Origin: Terrimonas sp.
GTDB lineage: Bacteria > Bacteroidota > Bacteroidia > Chitinophagales > Chitinophagaceae
Length of the DNA stretch: 64,000 bases
NCBI RefSeq assembly: GCF_003075435.1
Contig: NZ_QCZJ01000027.1
Coordinates: 1 to 64,000, forward strand
Direction: 5' to 3'
Shown here: positions 9,415 through 19,005 of the stretch, one piece after another
Layout of the letters: every line of letters starts with the position of its first letter
Numbering within the stretch: the first letter of the stretch is position 1
The notes under the pieces: model-generated
Databases searched by the model: none
What the model was told of the DNA's origin: nothing
Seen by the model: the letters and a program-made list of their open reading frames with translations, nothing else
Program-made: the position numbers and the translations under genes

Positions 9415-10702
9415 TTAATTTATTTTTTGCTGTTTCGAGATCAATTAAGCTAACCTTTTTCCATTGGGTTATTCTATTTCGTTTTTCATCGTCATCTATC
9501 CCTAGGTCGCCGGTATTTAAGTGACTTACATTATTTGCACAAGCTTCTATATCATCGACATTGCATTCGCTCGTGATAAGATAATCCGAGTTAAAAGGAA
9601 CATCTACCATCGTATTAAATGCTGTTTTTAATATGCGTTCACTCGCATTTTTTTTGTTAGCATCTGAATTAGAATAGGTTATCGAAGTCGGGTAATATTG
9701 CTTTTTTTCGGAACACGTCCAACCAATTCCATTTCCATTATTTGATTCTTTAATTGTCAGCAGTATTTGGAAAAAGGCGTCTTTCATTTCGTCGTCACTC
9801 AAACAATCCCCATATTCCTGTAAATCACGATACGATATTTCTTTGTGTGGTCTAATACTCTGTAAAAAAGCCTTAAAATCGGTGGAATGGAGAGCGTTGA
9901 ACAGATATAGATAATTGTCCATTTTTGTCCTGATATCATCCGTCAACTGCTTTTCTTCACAATCCAAACAGAATTCTTGGTAATAGCGGTTTAGATTAGA
10001 TTTGATTTTGCCCTCAAAATATTCCTCATCTTGAATGATAGCTGTGATATCTTGGCGTATTGCATCGAGGAAATCTGACAAACAAATTGGATTTTCGTAA
10101 GCTGCGACAGCGATAGCCTCTCCTCCATGGTTCTTAGCATGAATGTATGTTACCTTATCAGCTATTTTCTTCTCCAATATATCATATAATATTTGTATGT
10201 TATTGTTGTTTTGATGCCCTGGAATATTATATTTCTGAAGTGCAATAACTATAATTGCCTTTACCTTATTGTCAATTTCTGGTAATGGACAAAAGCCATC
10301 GTTATTATCATAGCAATATATTTTTAATCTTGGATGTTGATTTTCTATTTCATCATTTGTAGATGTATTTTGGGTTGATAAATGAAAATAGGCCTCTACA
10401 TCTGCTATGCCGGTAGCTACTTTCTTTTGTTCAAGTTGATTAAAGTCAGCCTCATAAGTTGAATAATGATTGCTTTTGACTGCTTTGACTTGGTGCAATG
10501 TTATAGGTATAATATTCCCTTGTTGATTATATTTAACAATTGCAAAATCCTCCAAAGAATCAAGTTGTAAGTGTAATGCATTTATCTCATCTGGACTTTT
10601 TTCAGCTATAAGCTTTAAAGCATGATAAAGTGCCACTCTTCCCTGATATATAAACCCACTCCAAGTTGCTGCTGCTGTATGTGGTAGTATTTGTTTCGCC
10701 AT
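9407..10702 (-). CDS. ABC-3C effector: Cap4/Mrr-like nuclease domain plus C-terminal domain
   Basis: About 431 residues from the ATG; an in-frame TTG lies 9 bp upstream. The N-terminus reads ATWSGFIYQGRVAL, the G-F-x-Y-Q motif seen at the start of Cap4/DUF4297-type dsDNA nuclease domains. LDSLEDFAIV and then ITLHQVKAVK follow, which fit the acidic residues and the QxK of a restriction-endonuclease fold. The remaining 300 residues probably form the domain that docks on the middle component. In ABC-3C systems this protein is the effector, so this copy would cut DNA when the ATPase senses invading DNA or a DNA-end structure. It starts the three-gene overlapping set and lies 36 bp after sbcC. Confidence 0.7.
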   Translation of the reverse strand: MAKQILPHTAAATWSGFIYQGRVALYHALKLIAEKSPDEINALHLQLDSLEDFAIVKYNQQGNIIPITLHQVKAVKSNHYSTYEADFNQLEQKKVATGIADVEAYFHLSTQNTSTNDEIENQHPRLKIYCYDNNDGFCPLPEIDNKVKAIIVIALQKYNIPGHQNNNNIQILYDILEKKIADKVTYIHAKNHGGEAIAVAAYENPICLSDFLDAIRQDITAIIQDEEYFEGKIKSNLNRYYQEFCLDCEEKQLTDDIRTKMDNYLYLFNALHSTDFKAFLQSIRPHKEISYRDLQEYGDCLSDDEMKDAFFQILLTIKESNNGNGIGWTCSEKKQYYPTSITYSNSDANKKNASERILKTAFNTMVDVPFNSDYLITSECNVDDIEACANNVSHLNTGDLGIDDDEKRNRITQWKKVSLIDLETAKNKLND

Positions 10703-10738
10703 AATGGTCAAATTGTTTCTTTACTTTTATTGTTTTAA

Positions 10739-13700
10739 TCAGATTCCCATCACCTCCACCTTACTCCTCCCACTCTGCTGTTTACTCACCTTGATCTGTA
10801 CAGGTATCCGCTCCGTCATTTCCTGCACGTGTGAGATGACGCCTACCTTGCGCCCCTGGTTGTGCAGGCGTTCGAGCGCATCCATGGCGATATTGAGCGT
10901 GGCGGGATCGAGCGAACCGAAGCCTTCGTCGATGAATAGGGATTCCACCTTCATGCGGCTGGACGAAAGTGAGGCCAGTCCCAATGCCAGTGCCAGTGAT
11001 ACGAGGAAGGATTCTCCACCCGAAAGGGAATACACGGTACGTACTTCATCGCCCATATCCTGGTCTATCACCTGCAGGCCCAACGTGTTTGGTATACGTT
11101 GTAGCAGGTAGCGATTGCTAAGCATGCCCAGGTGTACATTGGCGAAACTGATCAATACGTCCAGGGTATATTCTTGTGCTATGAGCCGGAACTTTTTGCC
11201 ATCTGCGGAGCCAATGATGTCGTTAAGCTTAGCCCAGTTTTCGGCAATAAGCTCTTTAGCGTTAATGATGCCCAGCAGGTCGCCTATTTTTTGCTTATTG
11301 GCAATATCCTGTTGTAGCTGGAAACCGATCTCATTCTTTCGCTGTACCTGCTGTTGCAGGTCTGTTCTCACTATATTCAGTAATTCGGTCAGCGCTTCTG
11401 CACTTCGTTCTGAAAGCCGTTGCTGTTCATGTTGCTGCAGCTGTGCCGTGCGTTCCTGTAATATGGATTGTGCTTGTGTAATGGCATCATCTATCGCCCT
11501 CAATGCGGTGCGTTCTGTTTCTATCCAGGCGGCATCATACGTCAACAATTGCGATAATCGCTCTTCATCCAATGCCAACGTATTGCGGCTATTAAATGCG
11601 GCAAGCCATTCGTGTATCTTTTGAGCAAAGGTTATAGCATGTTGCCGTAAAGACGCTATATCTTTTTCGGTCTGTTCACTTTGTGTGAGGGTACGGGTAA
11701 GACTTGTTTGTAACAGGTCACGTACCGTCTTAATTTTTTCCAGTGCCTGCTGTGCTGCTGTTACAGCCTGCTTTAAACCTTGCTCTACGGTTGCGGCAGC
11801 CTCACCATTAAAGATGGCTTGACGCTTTTGGTTAAGGATATCCTGTTGTTTCTTTACAGTGCTAAGTGTGTCTTGTTTTTTTTGTACATCCACTGAAGCA
11901 TGGTGTAGTTGTCCTTCTGTTGCTTCGAGGGTTGCCGTCAATATGCCATGCTGCCGGAAATCTCCTTCCAGCTTTTGGGTAGCGGTTTTCCATTGTTCAG
12001 CAAAGTCGCCGATGCGTTGCAGAAATGCCGCAGGATCAGCTTTCCAATTGGTAAACCAACCCGGTGCAGTAAAGTAAACAGATAAGTTTTGTTCTATTGT
12101 GGCAAGCGCCTGGTTGTTGTTTTGCTGCTCTTTATGGTATTGCGCCTCTTGTTCCTGTAAGGACTGCAGGTGCCGGTCTGTATCTTTTACGGAATTGCTG
12201 TTTTCGTTCTGCTGGCGTTCCAGCTCGTTTATAGTGTTTTGCAAAGCATCCAGTTCCTGCTTTTTTGTGGCATACAACAGTATCTGTTGTTGCAGGTGTT
12301 TTTGTTGCGCCCGTGCATCCTGTAATTGCTGTACCAGCCACGTTGCTTTTTGTTGGTTGGGTATTTCAGCAGCATGAGTGTATATGGCAAAGCCTTCCCA
12401 TGTTTTTTGATGGGCAGCAAATGCTGTTGTTTTAGTGCTTGTTTCCTGTTCCTGCAAGGCGATTGTTTCTTTTAAATAGTTAACCGTTTCTTGCAGACTG
12501 CTTTCTGTTTGCAGGCAGCTTGTATAAGCTTTATCATTTTGCTGGTGTGCCGCTTCCAGTTCTGCTAACACATGATTCAATTGGGGCTGTTCTGCAACGT
12601 AGGGATGCTCCAGGCTGCCACAAACGGGGCAGGGCTCTTCAGGGACTAATTGTAATCGAAGGGATTCCACGTTTTCAGCGGCCGCAAGACGTGCTTTATC
12701 CAGCATACGGAGCGATGCATCCCGCTCAGCGGTGGCAATTACTAACTGCGCTGCTGCCCGTGCGAGTGCCTGCGATTTATCGTTTAGTTCGCTTTTATTG
12801 TCGGTGAGTTTTTGCTTTAGGGTATCTAGGTCTGCCTCGCCGTGGGATAATATTTTCCAGTGCGCTTCCGCTGCAATCATATCTTCTATGCGTGAGTCAG
12901 TAGACACCTTTTCTTTTTCTAAAGATGCAATGGGTATAGCCACTAAAGCCTCCGAAGCTTCGATATGCTTTTTCTTTTCTACCTGCAATTGTTGGACAAT
13001 AGCTGCCGATATTGTTTTCAACCCGGTTTTTACCTGTTTCGCTTCGGCTATTGAGGTTTGTGTATGTTCCAGATGAGGTAACAATACTTGTGCAGCATCC
13101 CGCAGTGTCCCTGCATCCCCAAGCTTTGCACTGATGAGGTTGTGATTTTCAGCAATGGGCTGTCGTGCGCTATTGTCTTGTTTCCATTGCTGTAATTGCG
13201 AAATATACGCAAGTAATTCTTCGGATTGCTGCTGCTGTGCCTGTAGCTGTTGCTGCAGTTGCTCATGATTAACTTCTGCGGTCTTTACTTCTGTTGCCGC
13301 CTGATTTACCTGTTCTGCTTTTTCTTTGATCTGTACATCCAACGCCCTTGCTTCTTCCAGGTGCGGTAGCGCTGCTTCCTGCTTCTGTATAGCGGCGGCC
13401 ACTGTTTCATTTGCGGTTTGCAATTGCTTATCCAATTCTTCCTGCTGCTGTTGCAGGCTATCAAGCGTTGTCTGTAAATCTTGCAGCGATGCTGTTTTTT
13501 CGGCCAGTTGCTTTTCGGCCGCCTGTTGTCCATCCACCCAAGTCCGGGTAGGCTGCACTTGTTCCACCTGCTTTAGTTGTTGCTCACGACCTGCTGCATT
13601 TTGTTTGGCTTCAATGGCCTGTGCCTGTGTTGTATATGCGGCACTGACGCTGGTTTGTAACACCGCAAGCTGGGTATACCATGCAATTTCATTGATTAAC

Positions 13701-14473
13701 GCCTCCGCTTCTTTTTCCTGTATGATTATGTTTTGTTCAAGTGTTGCTTTTTGCTGCTTTAGATCTTCTACTTCTTCTGATGTCAGTGTGAGAATGCCTT
13801 CCCGTTGCAGGTTTAGATCTTCCAACTCTCTTTTTTCTTTACTGTAATTGACAAATATCTGCTTAGATATTTCAGAATAGATACGGGTTCCCGTAAGCTT
13901 TTCCAAAAGAGCAGATTTTTCGTCTTTGGCTGCTTTGAGAAAAGCTGTAAAATCCCCCTGGGCAAGTAATACGGATCGGGTAAACTGTTCAAAATTCAAT
14001 CCCACCAACCGTTCTATTTGTTCCAGTATTTCATTCTTTCTGCCAGGGATATCTGTGTTGGTGTCAATGTTTTTTAAAGTAATGGAATATTGTTGCAGGC
14101 TTCCATCAGCCTTATCCCTTGCTCTTCGCACCCGCCAAGTAGCCCTGTAGCGTTGCCCATCAACACCTGCAAAATCCACTTCTGCAAACCCTTCGCCGGT
14201 GCCGTCTCTTAATATACCCCGCACATCTCCCTGGCTGATGGCGCTTCCCTGCACATCGGTTATTTCGATGCCGGATTCCCTAGCCTGCAAGTACCTCGGC
14301 GTTTTGCTATATAATGCCAGACAAAGTGCGTCCAGGATAGTAGATTTGCCTGCACCAGTAGGGCCAGTAATGGCAAATATCCCTGCGGAACAAAGAGGTT
14401 CACTACAGAAATTTATTTCTGTATTTCCTTCGAGAGAAGCAAGATTTTTGATTCGAATGGCCAGTATTTTCAT
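10739..14473 (-). CDS. sbcC: Exonuclease SbcC, ATPase subunit
   Basis: 1244 residues, longer than the roughly 1050 of E. coli SbcC, with the extra length in Gln-rich coiled coil. It shows Walker A GPTGAGKS (37-44), a zinc hook CPVC (about residues 615-618), the ABC signature SLSGGES (about 1148) and Walker B LFIDEGFG (about 1179). With SbcD it forms the Mre11-Rad50-like nuclease that opens hairpins and trims blocked or palindromic DNA ends. The gene begins 2 bp after sbcD and ends 36 bp before the ABC-3C effector start on the same strand, so the defence genes may share its transcript. Codon use is more GC-rich than in the genes after it, which suggests a separate origin. Confidence 0.95.
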   Translation of the reverse strand: MKILAIRIKNLASLEGNTEINFCSEPLCSAGIFAITGPTGAGKSTILDALCLALYSKTPRYLQARESGIEITDVQGSAISQGDVRGILRDGTGEGFAEVDFAGVDGQRYRATWRVRRARDKADGSLQQYSITLKNIDTNTDIPGRKNEILEQIERLVGLNFEQFTRSVLLAQGDFTAFLKAAKDEKSALLEKLTGTRIYSEISKQIFVNYSKEKRELEDLNLQREGILTLTSEEVEDLKQQKATLEQNIIIQEKEAEALINEIAWYTQLAVLQTSVSAAYTTQAQAIEAKQNAAGREQQLKQVEQVQPTRTWVDGQQAAEKQLAEKTASLQDLQTTLDSLQQQQEELDKQLQTANETVAAAIQKQEAALPHLEEARALDVQIKEKAEQVNQAATEVKTAEVNHEQLQQQLQAQQQQSEELLAYISQLQQWKQDNSARQPIAENHNLISAKLGDAGTLRDAAQVLLPHLEHTQTSIAEAKQVKTGLKTISAAIVQQLQVEKKKHIEASEALVAIPIASLEKEKVSTDSRIEDMIAAEAHWKILSHGEADLDTLKQKLTDNKSELNDKSQALARAAAQLVIATAERDASLRMLDKARLAAAENVESLRLQLVPEEPCPVCGSLEHPYVAEQPQLNHVLAELEAAHQQNDKAYTSCLQTESSLQETVNYLKETIALQEQETSTKTTAFAAHQKTWEGFAIYTHAAEIPNQQKATWLVQQLQDARAQQKHLQQQILLYATKKQELDALQNTINELERQQNENSNSVKDTDRHLQSLQEQEAQYHKEQQNNNQALATIEQNLSVYFTAPGWFTNWKADPAAFLQRIGDFAEQWKTATQKLEGDFRQHGILTATLEATEGQLHHASVDVQKKQDTLSTVKKQQDILNQKRQAIFNGEAAATVEQGLKQAVTAAQQALEKIKTVRDLLQTSLTRTLTQSEQTEKDIASLRQHAITFAQKIHEWLAAFNSRNTLALDEERLSQLLTYDAAWIETERTALRAIDDAITQAQSILQERTAQLQQHEQQRLSERSAEALTELLNIVRTDLQQQVQRKNEIGFQLQQDIANKQKIGDLLGIINAKELIAENWAKLNDIIGSADGKKFRLIAQEYTLDVLISFANVHLGMLSNRYLLQRIPNTLGLQVIDQDMGDEVRTVYSLSGGESFLVSLALALGLASLSSSRMKVESLFIDEGFGSLDPATLNIAMDALERLHNQGRKVGVISHVQEMTERIPVQIKVSKQQSGRSKVEVMGI

Positions 14474-14475
14474 CG

Positions 14476-15720
14476 TTATGCTTCCATTTCACTTACTTCC
14501 TGAGCCACCTGCTGAAACAGTTTTACCAGATCCTCGGGAATTGGGGTGTTATATTTATTTTGATACACTTTATGTAATACATCTAGTGGTTTTAGCTCAT
14601 TGAGCTGCGTTCGATCTGCCGCTGTATTTTTTTCCGAATCTGTTAACACAATATTATAGCGTACATCAATTTTCGCCAATCGTATATTTTTACCGGCAAG
14701 TGCTGTTTCCACCTTATGCCGAAGACCAGGTTCGGGGCCATCTAATAGCACCCGTACCTCTAGGTACGGAGCTATATTGTAGCTTCCTTCCAATGGTGGC
14801 AATTGTTGCAGTGAAGCAAGAACGTCTACCAGTGAGCTATGAACCGTTGGCACCTGTATTAGAGGGACCGTAACAGGAATCTCAATTGATTTAAAGCTTT
14901 CTATTTTCTCATCTATTAAATCAAATACAATCACCTGATGCTTGTAATTGGTTTCTGAAAAAGACATAGGTAATGGGCTTCCGCAATAACGGATGTGTTC
15001 CTTGCCGCCAATTCTTTGTGCTTTATGGATATGTCCCAACGCGACGTAAGAAATGCTTTCGTGAAATGCTGATGCCGAAATGCACTCTACACCACCCATG
15101 ATCAATCGCTCCATTTTGTCTATATCACTTATTTCAGCCTGTTGGGTATGTAAATGTCCCATTACGATTATGGCCTGGCCAGCTTGCCTTTTTGAATCTA
15201 CATATTCAAAAGCTTCTTTATAAAACGCTGCTACACCTTCGGAATATGGATTATCACAATTGGCGATTAAGGGATAATCCCCCATTCTTAGAAAAGGGGC
15301 AGCGATGCACCATGCTTTTATATTACCATCGTTACCCTTTAACGGTATCATGATTTTACTGTAATCAATCGTCCCATTTTCGTCTTTTTCTATCAAGCCT
15401 ATAATATGAATATTGGAAGATTCCAATAGTGGTTTGGGAGACTCCAACCTTGCCGGAGAATCATGGTTCCCTGCTGTAATAATTATTTGTAGATCAGCAT
15501 TTGCCTTTACGGCCTGATTTAAGAAGGAATAAAACATTTTGATGGACGCCGCAGACGGATTAGATAGATCGAATACGTCGCCGCTGATTAGCAGAATATC
15601 TATATGCTCATTGATAAGAGTTTCCAACAGCCAATTCAAGAATTGCTGATGTTCGTAAGTGCGGTCGTACTCATGGAAAAGTTGACCAATGTGCCAATCG
15701 GCGGTATGTAGAATTTTCAT
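14476..15720 (-). CDS. sbcD: Exonuclease SbcD, nuclease subunit
   Basis: 414 residues with the full calcineurin-like phosphoesterase motif set: HTADWHIG (5-12), ISGDVFD, GNHDSP, GHLHTQQ and ALGHIHKAQ. These ligate the two manganese ions of Mre11/SbcD nucleases. The C-terminal part matches the capping and SbcC-binding region. It is the first gene of the minus-strand run. The 111-bp gap to the divergent serine recombinase gene (start 15832 or 15865) must hold the promoters for both directions. A second chromosomal sbcCD could exist elsewhere, in which case this pair would be accessory. Confidence 0.93.
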   Translation of the reverse strand: MKILHTADWHIGQLFHEYDRTYEHQQFLNWLLETLINEHIDILLISGDVFDLSNPSAASIKMFYSFLNQAVKANADLQIIITAGNHDSPARLESPKPLLESSNIHIIGLIEKDENGTIDYSKIMIPLKGNDGNIKAWCIAAPFLRMGDYPLIANCDNPYSEGVAAFYKEAFEYVDSKRQAGQAIIVMGHLHTQQAEISDIDKMERLIMGGVECISASAFHESISYVALGHIHKAQRIGGKEHIRYCGSPLPMSFSETNYKHQVIVFDLIDEKIESFKSIEIPVTVPLIQVPTVHSSLVDVLASLQQLPPLEGSYNIAPYLEVRVLLDGPEPGLRHKVETALAGKNIRLAKIDVRYNIVLTDSEKNTAADRTQLNELKPLDVLHKVYQNKYNTPIPEDLVKLFQQVAQEVSEMEA

Positions 15721-15864
15721 AATGGACTAAGGTTGTATCTAAAATTGCTCGATGAAATTGCAAGCAATTTGCTTATAAAATAATAATATAATATCAAAAG
15801 AATACATATTTCAGGTTTTTTTATTAAAAAAATGAAGGCAGAGCCATTTTCGATAAAATTCAAA

Positions 15865-17541
15865 ATGAAAAAAGCAGATTTATACATTCGCGTCAGCACA
15901 GATGAGCAAGCTGAAAAAGGATTTTCGGTAAAATATCAGGAAGACATGTTGCGTCGACATTGCCTGATAAATAGTATCCAAGTTCAAAATGTCTACTTTG
16001 AGGATTTTCCCGCAAGGAATTTCAAACGTCCAACATGGTCCTCTTTATTGGTGGGTTACAAAACCCACAAAGCCCATAGACCGGATTATGTTCTTTTTAC
16101 TAAATGGGACAGGTTTAGCAGAAATATAGCCGAAGCCTACCTGATGATTAAAAAGCTTCAGGATATAAATATCATTCCGCAAGCCATAGAACAGCCATTG
16201 GATATAAGTATTCCTGAAAACAAGATGGTCCTGGCAATTTACCTGGTAACGCCTGAAGTAGAAAATGATATACGTTCCTTGAATGTAAAGGAAAAGATGC
16301 AAAAAGCACGTGCGATGGGTAGATGGATGGGAAGTGCTCCTATTGGGTATCGAAACACGCAATCGGCGACTGGAGAAAAATATATAACGATACAAGAACC
16401 TGAAGCGACATTGATGCGAGAAGCATTTGAACAGGTTAGCCTGGGATTATTTAGTATCCGTGAAATCCACAGAATGTCTGTAAAAAAGGGTCTGGTTTGC
16501 TCGTTAAATAACTTCTGTCAGGCACTACGAAATCCGGTTTACTGCGGAAAAATCATCATAGATAGAAAACAGGTTATACCACAGATGGCAAGTGGCAAAC
16601 ATGCAAAAATCATTTCGCAACTGCTTTTCGACAAAGTACAAAATGTCCTTAAAAACAAAAGCAGGATGATAACGAATGCAAGCAAGAAAATCGCCAATGA
16701 AATGTTACCCTTCAGGGGATTTCTTTATTGCCCTCTCTGTTTTCAAAAGCTAACAGGCAGTAGATCAAAAGGGAGAACGAATTGGTATTTTTATTATCAC
16801 TGTAATTGTGGCTTCAGAATAAGAACAGAAAAAGTGCATAACTCCTTTATCAGCATGATAAAATCATTAAAGCCAAATGTAGAATACAACATATTATTCC
16901 ATTCAATTCTTAGAAAAAATTACAAGGCCTTTTCTTTTTTAACCATGATCAATCAGCATCGCACTGTCAAAAAGATTGAAGAGTTAGAGGATCATATGAT
17001 AACAGCACGTTCGTTACTTCTTTCAAAAGATATTGATGCGCCGGAATATTATAAACTAAAAAAGGAGTGCCAGACAAAAAGGGAAATGTTGAAACGTAAA
17101 ATCGACAATTCATCTATTTCCCTTAAACTTTGGGAAGGAAGACTCGACGCCATGTCAGGAACACTGTCTTCGCTTGATTACATATACGAAAGCGCAAGCA
17201 TTGATCAAAAAAGACGGTTGATCACCTTACTGTTTAGAAATCCGATATTATGGAATGAGAACTGCTTTAGAAATTTACTTGAAGATAGTGTGAAGACCAT
17301 TTATAATCATCTCATAAAAACACCAATTACTAATGAACCCAATTTAATAGAACTGGATGCACTGTCAGCAGACTATAAACTGATTATCGAAATAGAGCAA
17401 CGAAGAGGAGTGCATCATTCAGCTTCCCAGATTCAGCATACCCTGTCATTTTTATATGATCTAGCGAACTTTACAGTTGAGTTTTACAACAGTCAATTCA
17501 TCCTTAAGAATACGAATTTACCCACCTATAATTATGATTAA
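15865..17541 (+). CDS. Large serine recombinase, probable element integrase
   Basis: The start is placed at the ATG giving KKADLYIRVSTDEQ, because serine resolvase domains begin with Y-x-R-V-S; an in-frame ATG at 15832 would add 11 residues. The catalytic serine is in YIRVS, and FTKWDRFSRN is the conserved active-site arginine region. A recombinase domain follows, then a zinc ribbon (CPLC ... CNCGF, about residues 295-330) and a coiled-coil C-terminus, all typical of large serine integrases. It reads away from the cargo genes and ends 320 bp before the right direct repeat, the usual place for an integrase. It probably inserts and excises the 690-17917 block. Confidence 0.9.
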   Translation: MKKADLYIRVSTDEQAEKGFSVKYQEDMLRRHCLINSIQVQNVYFEDFPARNFKRPTWSSLLVGYKTHKAHRPDYVLFTKWDRFSRNIAEAYLMIKKLQDINIIPQAIEQPLDISIPENKMVLAIYLVTPEVENDIRSLNVKEKMQKARAMGRWMGSAPIGYRNTQSATGEKYITIQEPEATLMREAFEQVSLGLFSIREIHRMSVKKGLVCSLNNFCQALRNPVYCGKIIIDRKQVIPQMASGKHAKIISQLLFDKVQNVLKNKSRMITNASKKIANEMLPFRGFLYCPLCFQKLTGSRSKGRTNWYFYYHCNCGFRIRTEKVHNSFISMIKSLKPNVEYNILFHSILRKNYKAFSFLTMINQHRTVKKIEELEDHMITARSLLLSKDIDAPEYYKLKKECQTKREMLKRKIDNSSISLKLWEGRLDAMSGTLSSLDYIYESASIDQKRRLITLLFRNPILWNENCFRNLLEDSVKTIYNHLIKTPITNEPNLIELDALSADYKLIIEIEQRRGVHHSASQIQHTLSFLYDLANFTVEFYNSQFILKNTNLPTYNYD

Positions 17542-17828
17542 GCGGTTCGATGTATATTCAAGCCGCTCTGAACTTCCGTTAAAACTTATTGTCTATTAAT
17601 GATTTAAGTGGTTCGAGTCCCAAGAGGTCATCCCTATGGGACTAGGACATAAATGTGTTATTTTATCTCGGAAAGTCTTTGTAATCAACTTATTTTAAGT
17701 CAGTTAAATTATCAAGTAATTACAGATTTTGGTTCGATGTATAAAATGAGTGCCTTTGAAAACTTTTCAGGATAAAGAAAAATGGAAAATATGAAAATAC
17801 CTGGCAATTAGATACTTACTGAAAAACA

Positions 17829-17867
17829 AAAGGGACAAGATGAAAAATTTCATTTTGTCCCTTTTCG
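17829..17867. terminator. Hairpin next to the right direct repeat
   Basis: AAAAGGGACAAGATGAAA pairs with TTTCATTTTGTCCCTTTT across a 3-nt loop, with one G-T wobble. The T-rich 3' side fits a rho-independent terminator and could stop transcription from the recombinase. It sits against the right repeat exactly as another hairpin sits against the left one. Confidence 0.65.
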
Positions 17868-17917
17868 TGAACCCTGTGGTACAAAACTCGAACCATTTTT
17901 TAGCGGATTTAAAGCTG
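17860..17917. repeat. Right 58-bp direct repeat, candidate attR
   Basis: The partner of 690-747, in the same orientation with two mismatches. The sequences diverge on both sides, which sets its limits. The interval between the copies is about 17.1 kb. Large serine integrases usually leave a shared core of only a few bases, so a 58-bp identity is longer than expected and could instead reflect a duplicated insertion target. Confidence 0.65.
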
Positions 17918-18198
17918 TTGACCGATATTTCAGCAACATAATAAACTGGCTTTCAGTATGGCATTGTGATTTGGCAGACGCATCGCCTTACTGATGTACG
18001 TAATTTTTTAAAATCAATATGTAGTGCAGAAGCCTGCAAAATATCAATCAATAAATGCCACAGTCTGTTGTACGGAAACGGATGCCGGGATATGTGATCG
18101 GTGGAAATCCGATTACGGACAAGTGGCTGTACCGCTTCCCGCACAGCGGCGTTCCGCCTACGGGGGAAAGGTATGCCGATGTGCCGCCTGGGAGGGCT

Positions 18199-19005
18199 TT
18201 AGGCGACCTTTATCGGTTGGGTAGTGAAGTTGTCAAGGTTATGAAAGAAGCCTTTATTTTCGGTCATTCCGTGACGGAAAAGGTTCCATAGCAGGGAACA
18301 ACCCATTTGGGCAAGGGAGGAATTAATGTACAAGTCTTGCTTTTCCAATGCTTCAGCCAGTGAACAGCTTGGCGTATTATCTGTTTCTTCAGACCGTTTC
18401 AGCAGTTCGCCATATTCATCTGTAATAAATGGGAGGCTTGCCACCGCCTGATATTTTTCAGACTTTGGTTGCTTGATACTGCCGATAGTGGATAGCAGTA
18501 CCTGCCCTGTGGATTGGCTATTGCCGAAATCCATCCAGTATTTGGCTTGGTTGCGGTATGCCCTGTTATTATTTAGCCCTTTAAGTATTTCAGCTATTTC
18601 AAACCGTGCTTTCACGCTGTCAACGCATGAGATGTAAATACCTGCCTGTGCGTGTTCGGGCAGCCTGTCTAAACTATCCCTCTCAAACTTTGCGGTTTCA
18701 GCTTTCCAGTTCGTGCCAGCCCATCTGTTGGAACGGTTTATCAGGGCAACGGACTTATACAGCCCTACTTCACATTCGGCAAACCGTTGTCTGCCTAAAT
18801 TGGCATCTGTTACTATATCATCATCCCAAAGCCTGACCGCTATCCCTGCATGTCCTAATTCATTCAGGCTATAATTCATTTCTACCAATGCGGTCAGCAC
18901 CTTTGAACCTGTGCCTCCAGCTCCTATAAGGTTTACCTCAATGGGGTTGGTGGGAGCGATTAGGTCATTGTCTGTAAAGTGTACCTTTATTTTATCCGTT
19001 TTCAT
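18199..19005 (-). CDS. PRTRC system ThiF-family (E1-like) protein
   Basis: 268 residues. A Rossmann loop GAGGTGS (28-34) is followed by LWDDDIV and NLGRQRF, the ATP/Mg and Arg-finger motifs of ThiF/MoeB/E1 adenylating enzymes. SCVDSV and MDFGNS follow the E1-type pattern. Its start overlaps the end of the E2-like gene by 4 bp, so the two are translationally coupled. E1-like enzymes activate the C-terminal glycine of a ubiquitin-like protein; the candidate substrate is encoded at 20901-21119. The biological role of PRTRC loci on plasmids and integrative elements is not established. Confidence 0.85.
   Translation of the reverse strand: MKTDKIKVHFTDNDLIAPTNPIEVNLIGAGGTGSKVLTALVEMNYSLNELGHAGIAVRLWDDDIVTDANLGRQRFAECEVGLYKSVALINRSNRWAGTNWKAETAKFERDSLDRLPEHAQAGIYISCVDSVKARFEIAEILKGLNNNRAYRNQAKYWMDFGNSQSTGQVLLSTIGSIKQPKSEKYQAVASLPFITDEYGELLKRSEETDNTPSCSLAEALEKQDLYINSSLAQMGCSLLWNLFRHGMTENKGFFHNLDNFTTQPIKVA

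Larger units (their letters stand above)
17542..18198. other. Gene-free stretch holding the right repeat of the defence island
   Basis: No convincing gene. GGTTCGATGTATA occurs twice (about 17547 and 17732), and AAGTGGTTCGAGT at 17606-17618 is an inverted copy of 13 bases inside the left direct repeat. The right hairpin and right direct repeat follow. From 17918 to 18198 the DNA is more GC-rich and both strands carry short ORFs without recognisable similarity. Confidence 0.55.

Noticed and set aside
10704-14603. Long plus-strand ORFs across sbcC
   Set aside because: They are Cys/Ser-rich mirror frames of the Gln/Ala-rich coiled coil of SbcC.
17953-18291. Short ORFs on both strands after the right repeat
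   Set aside because: No similarity, start signal or conserved neighbour; the plus-strand ones run into the E1-like gene.
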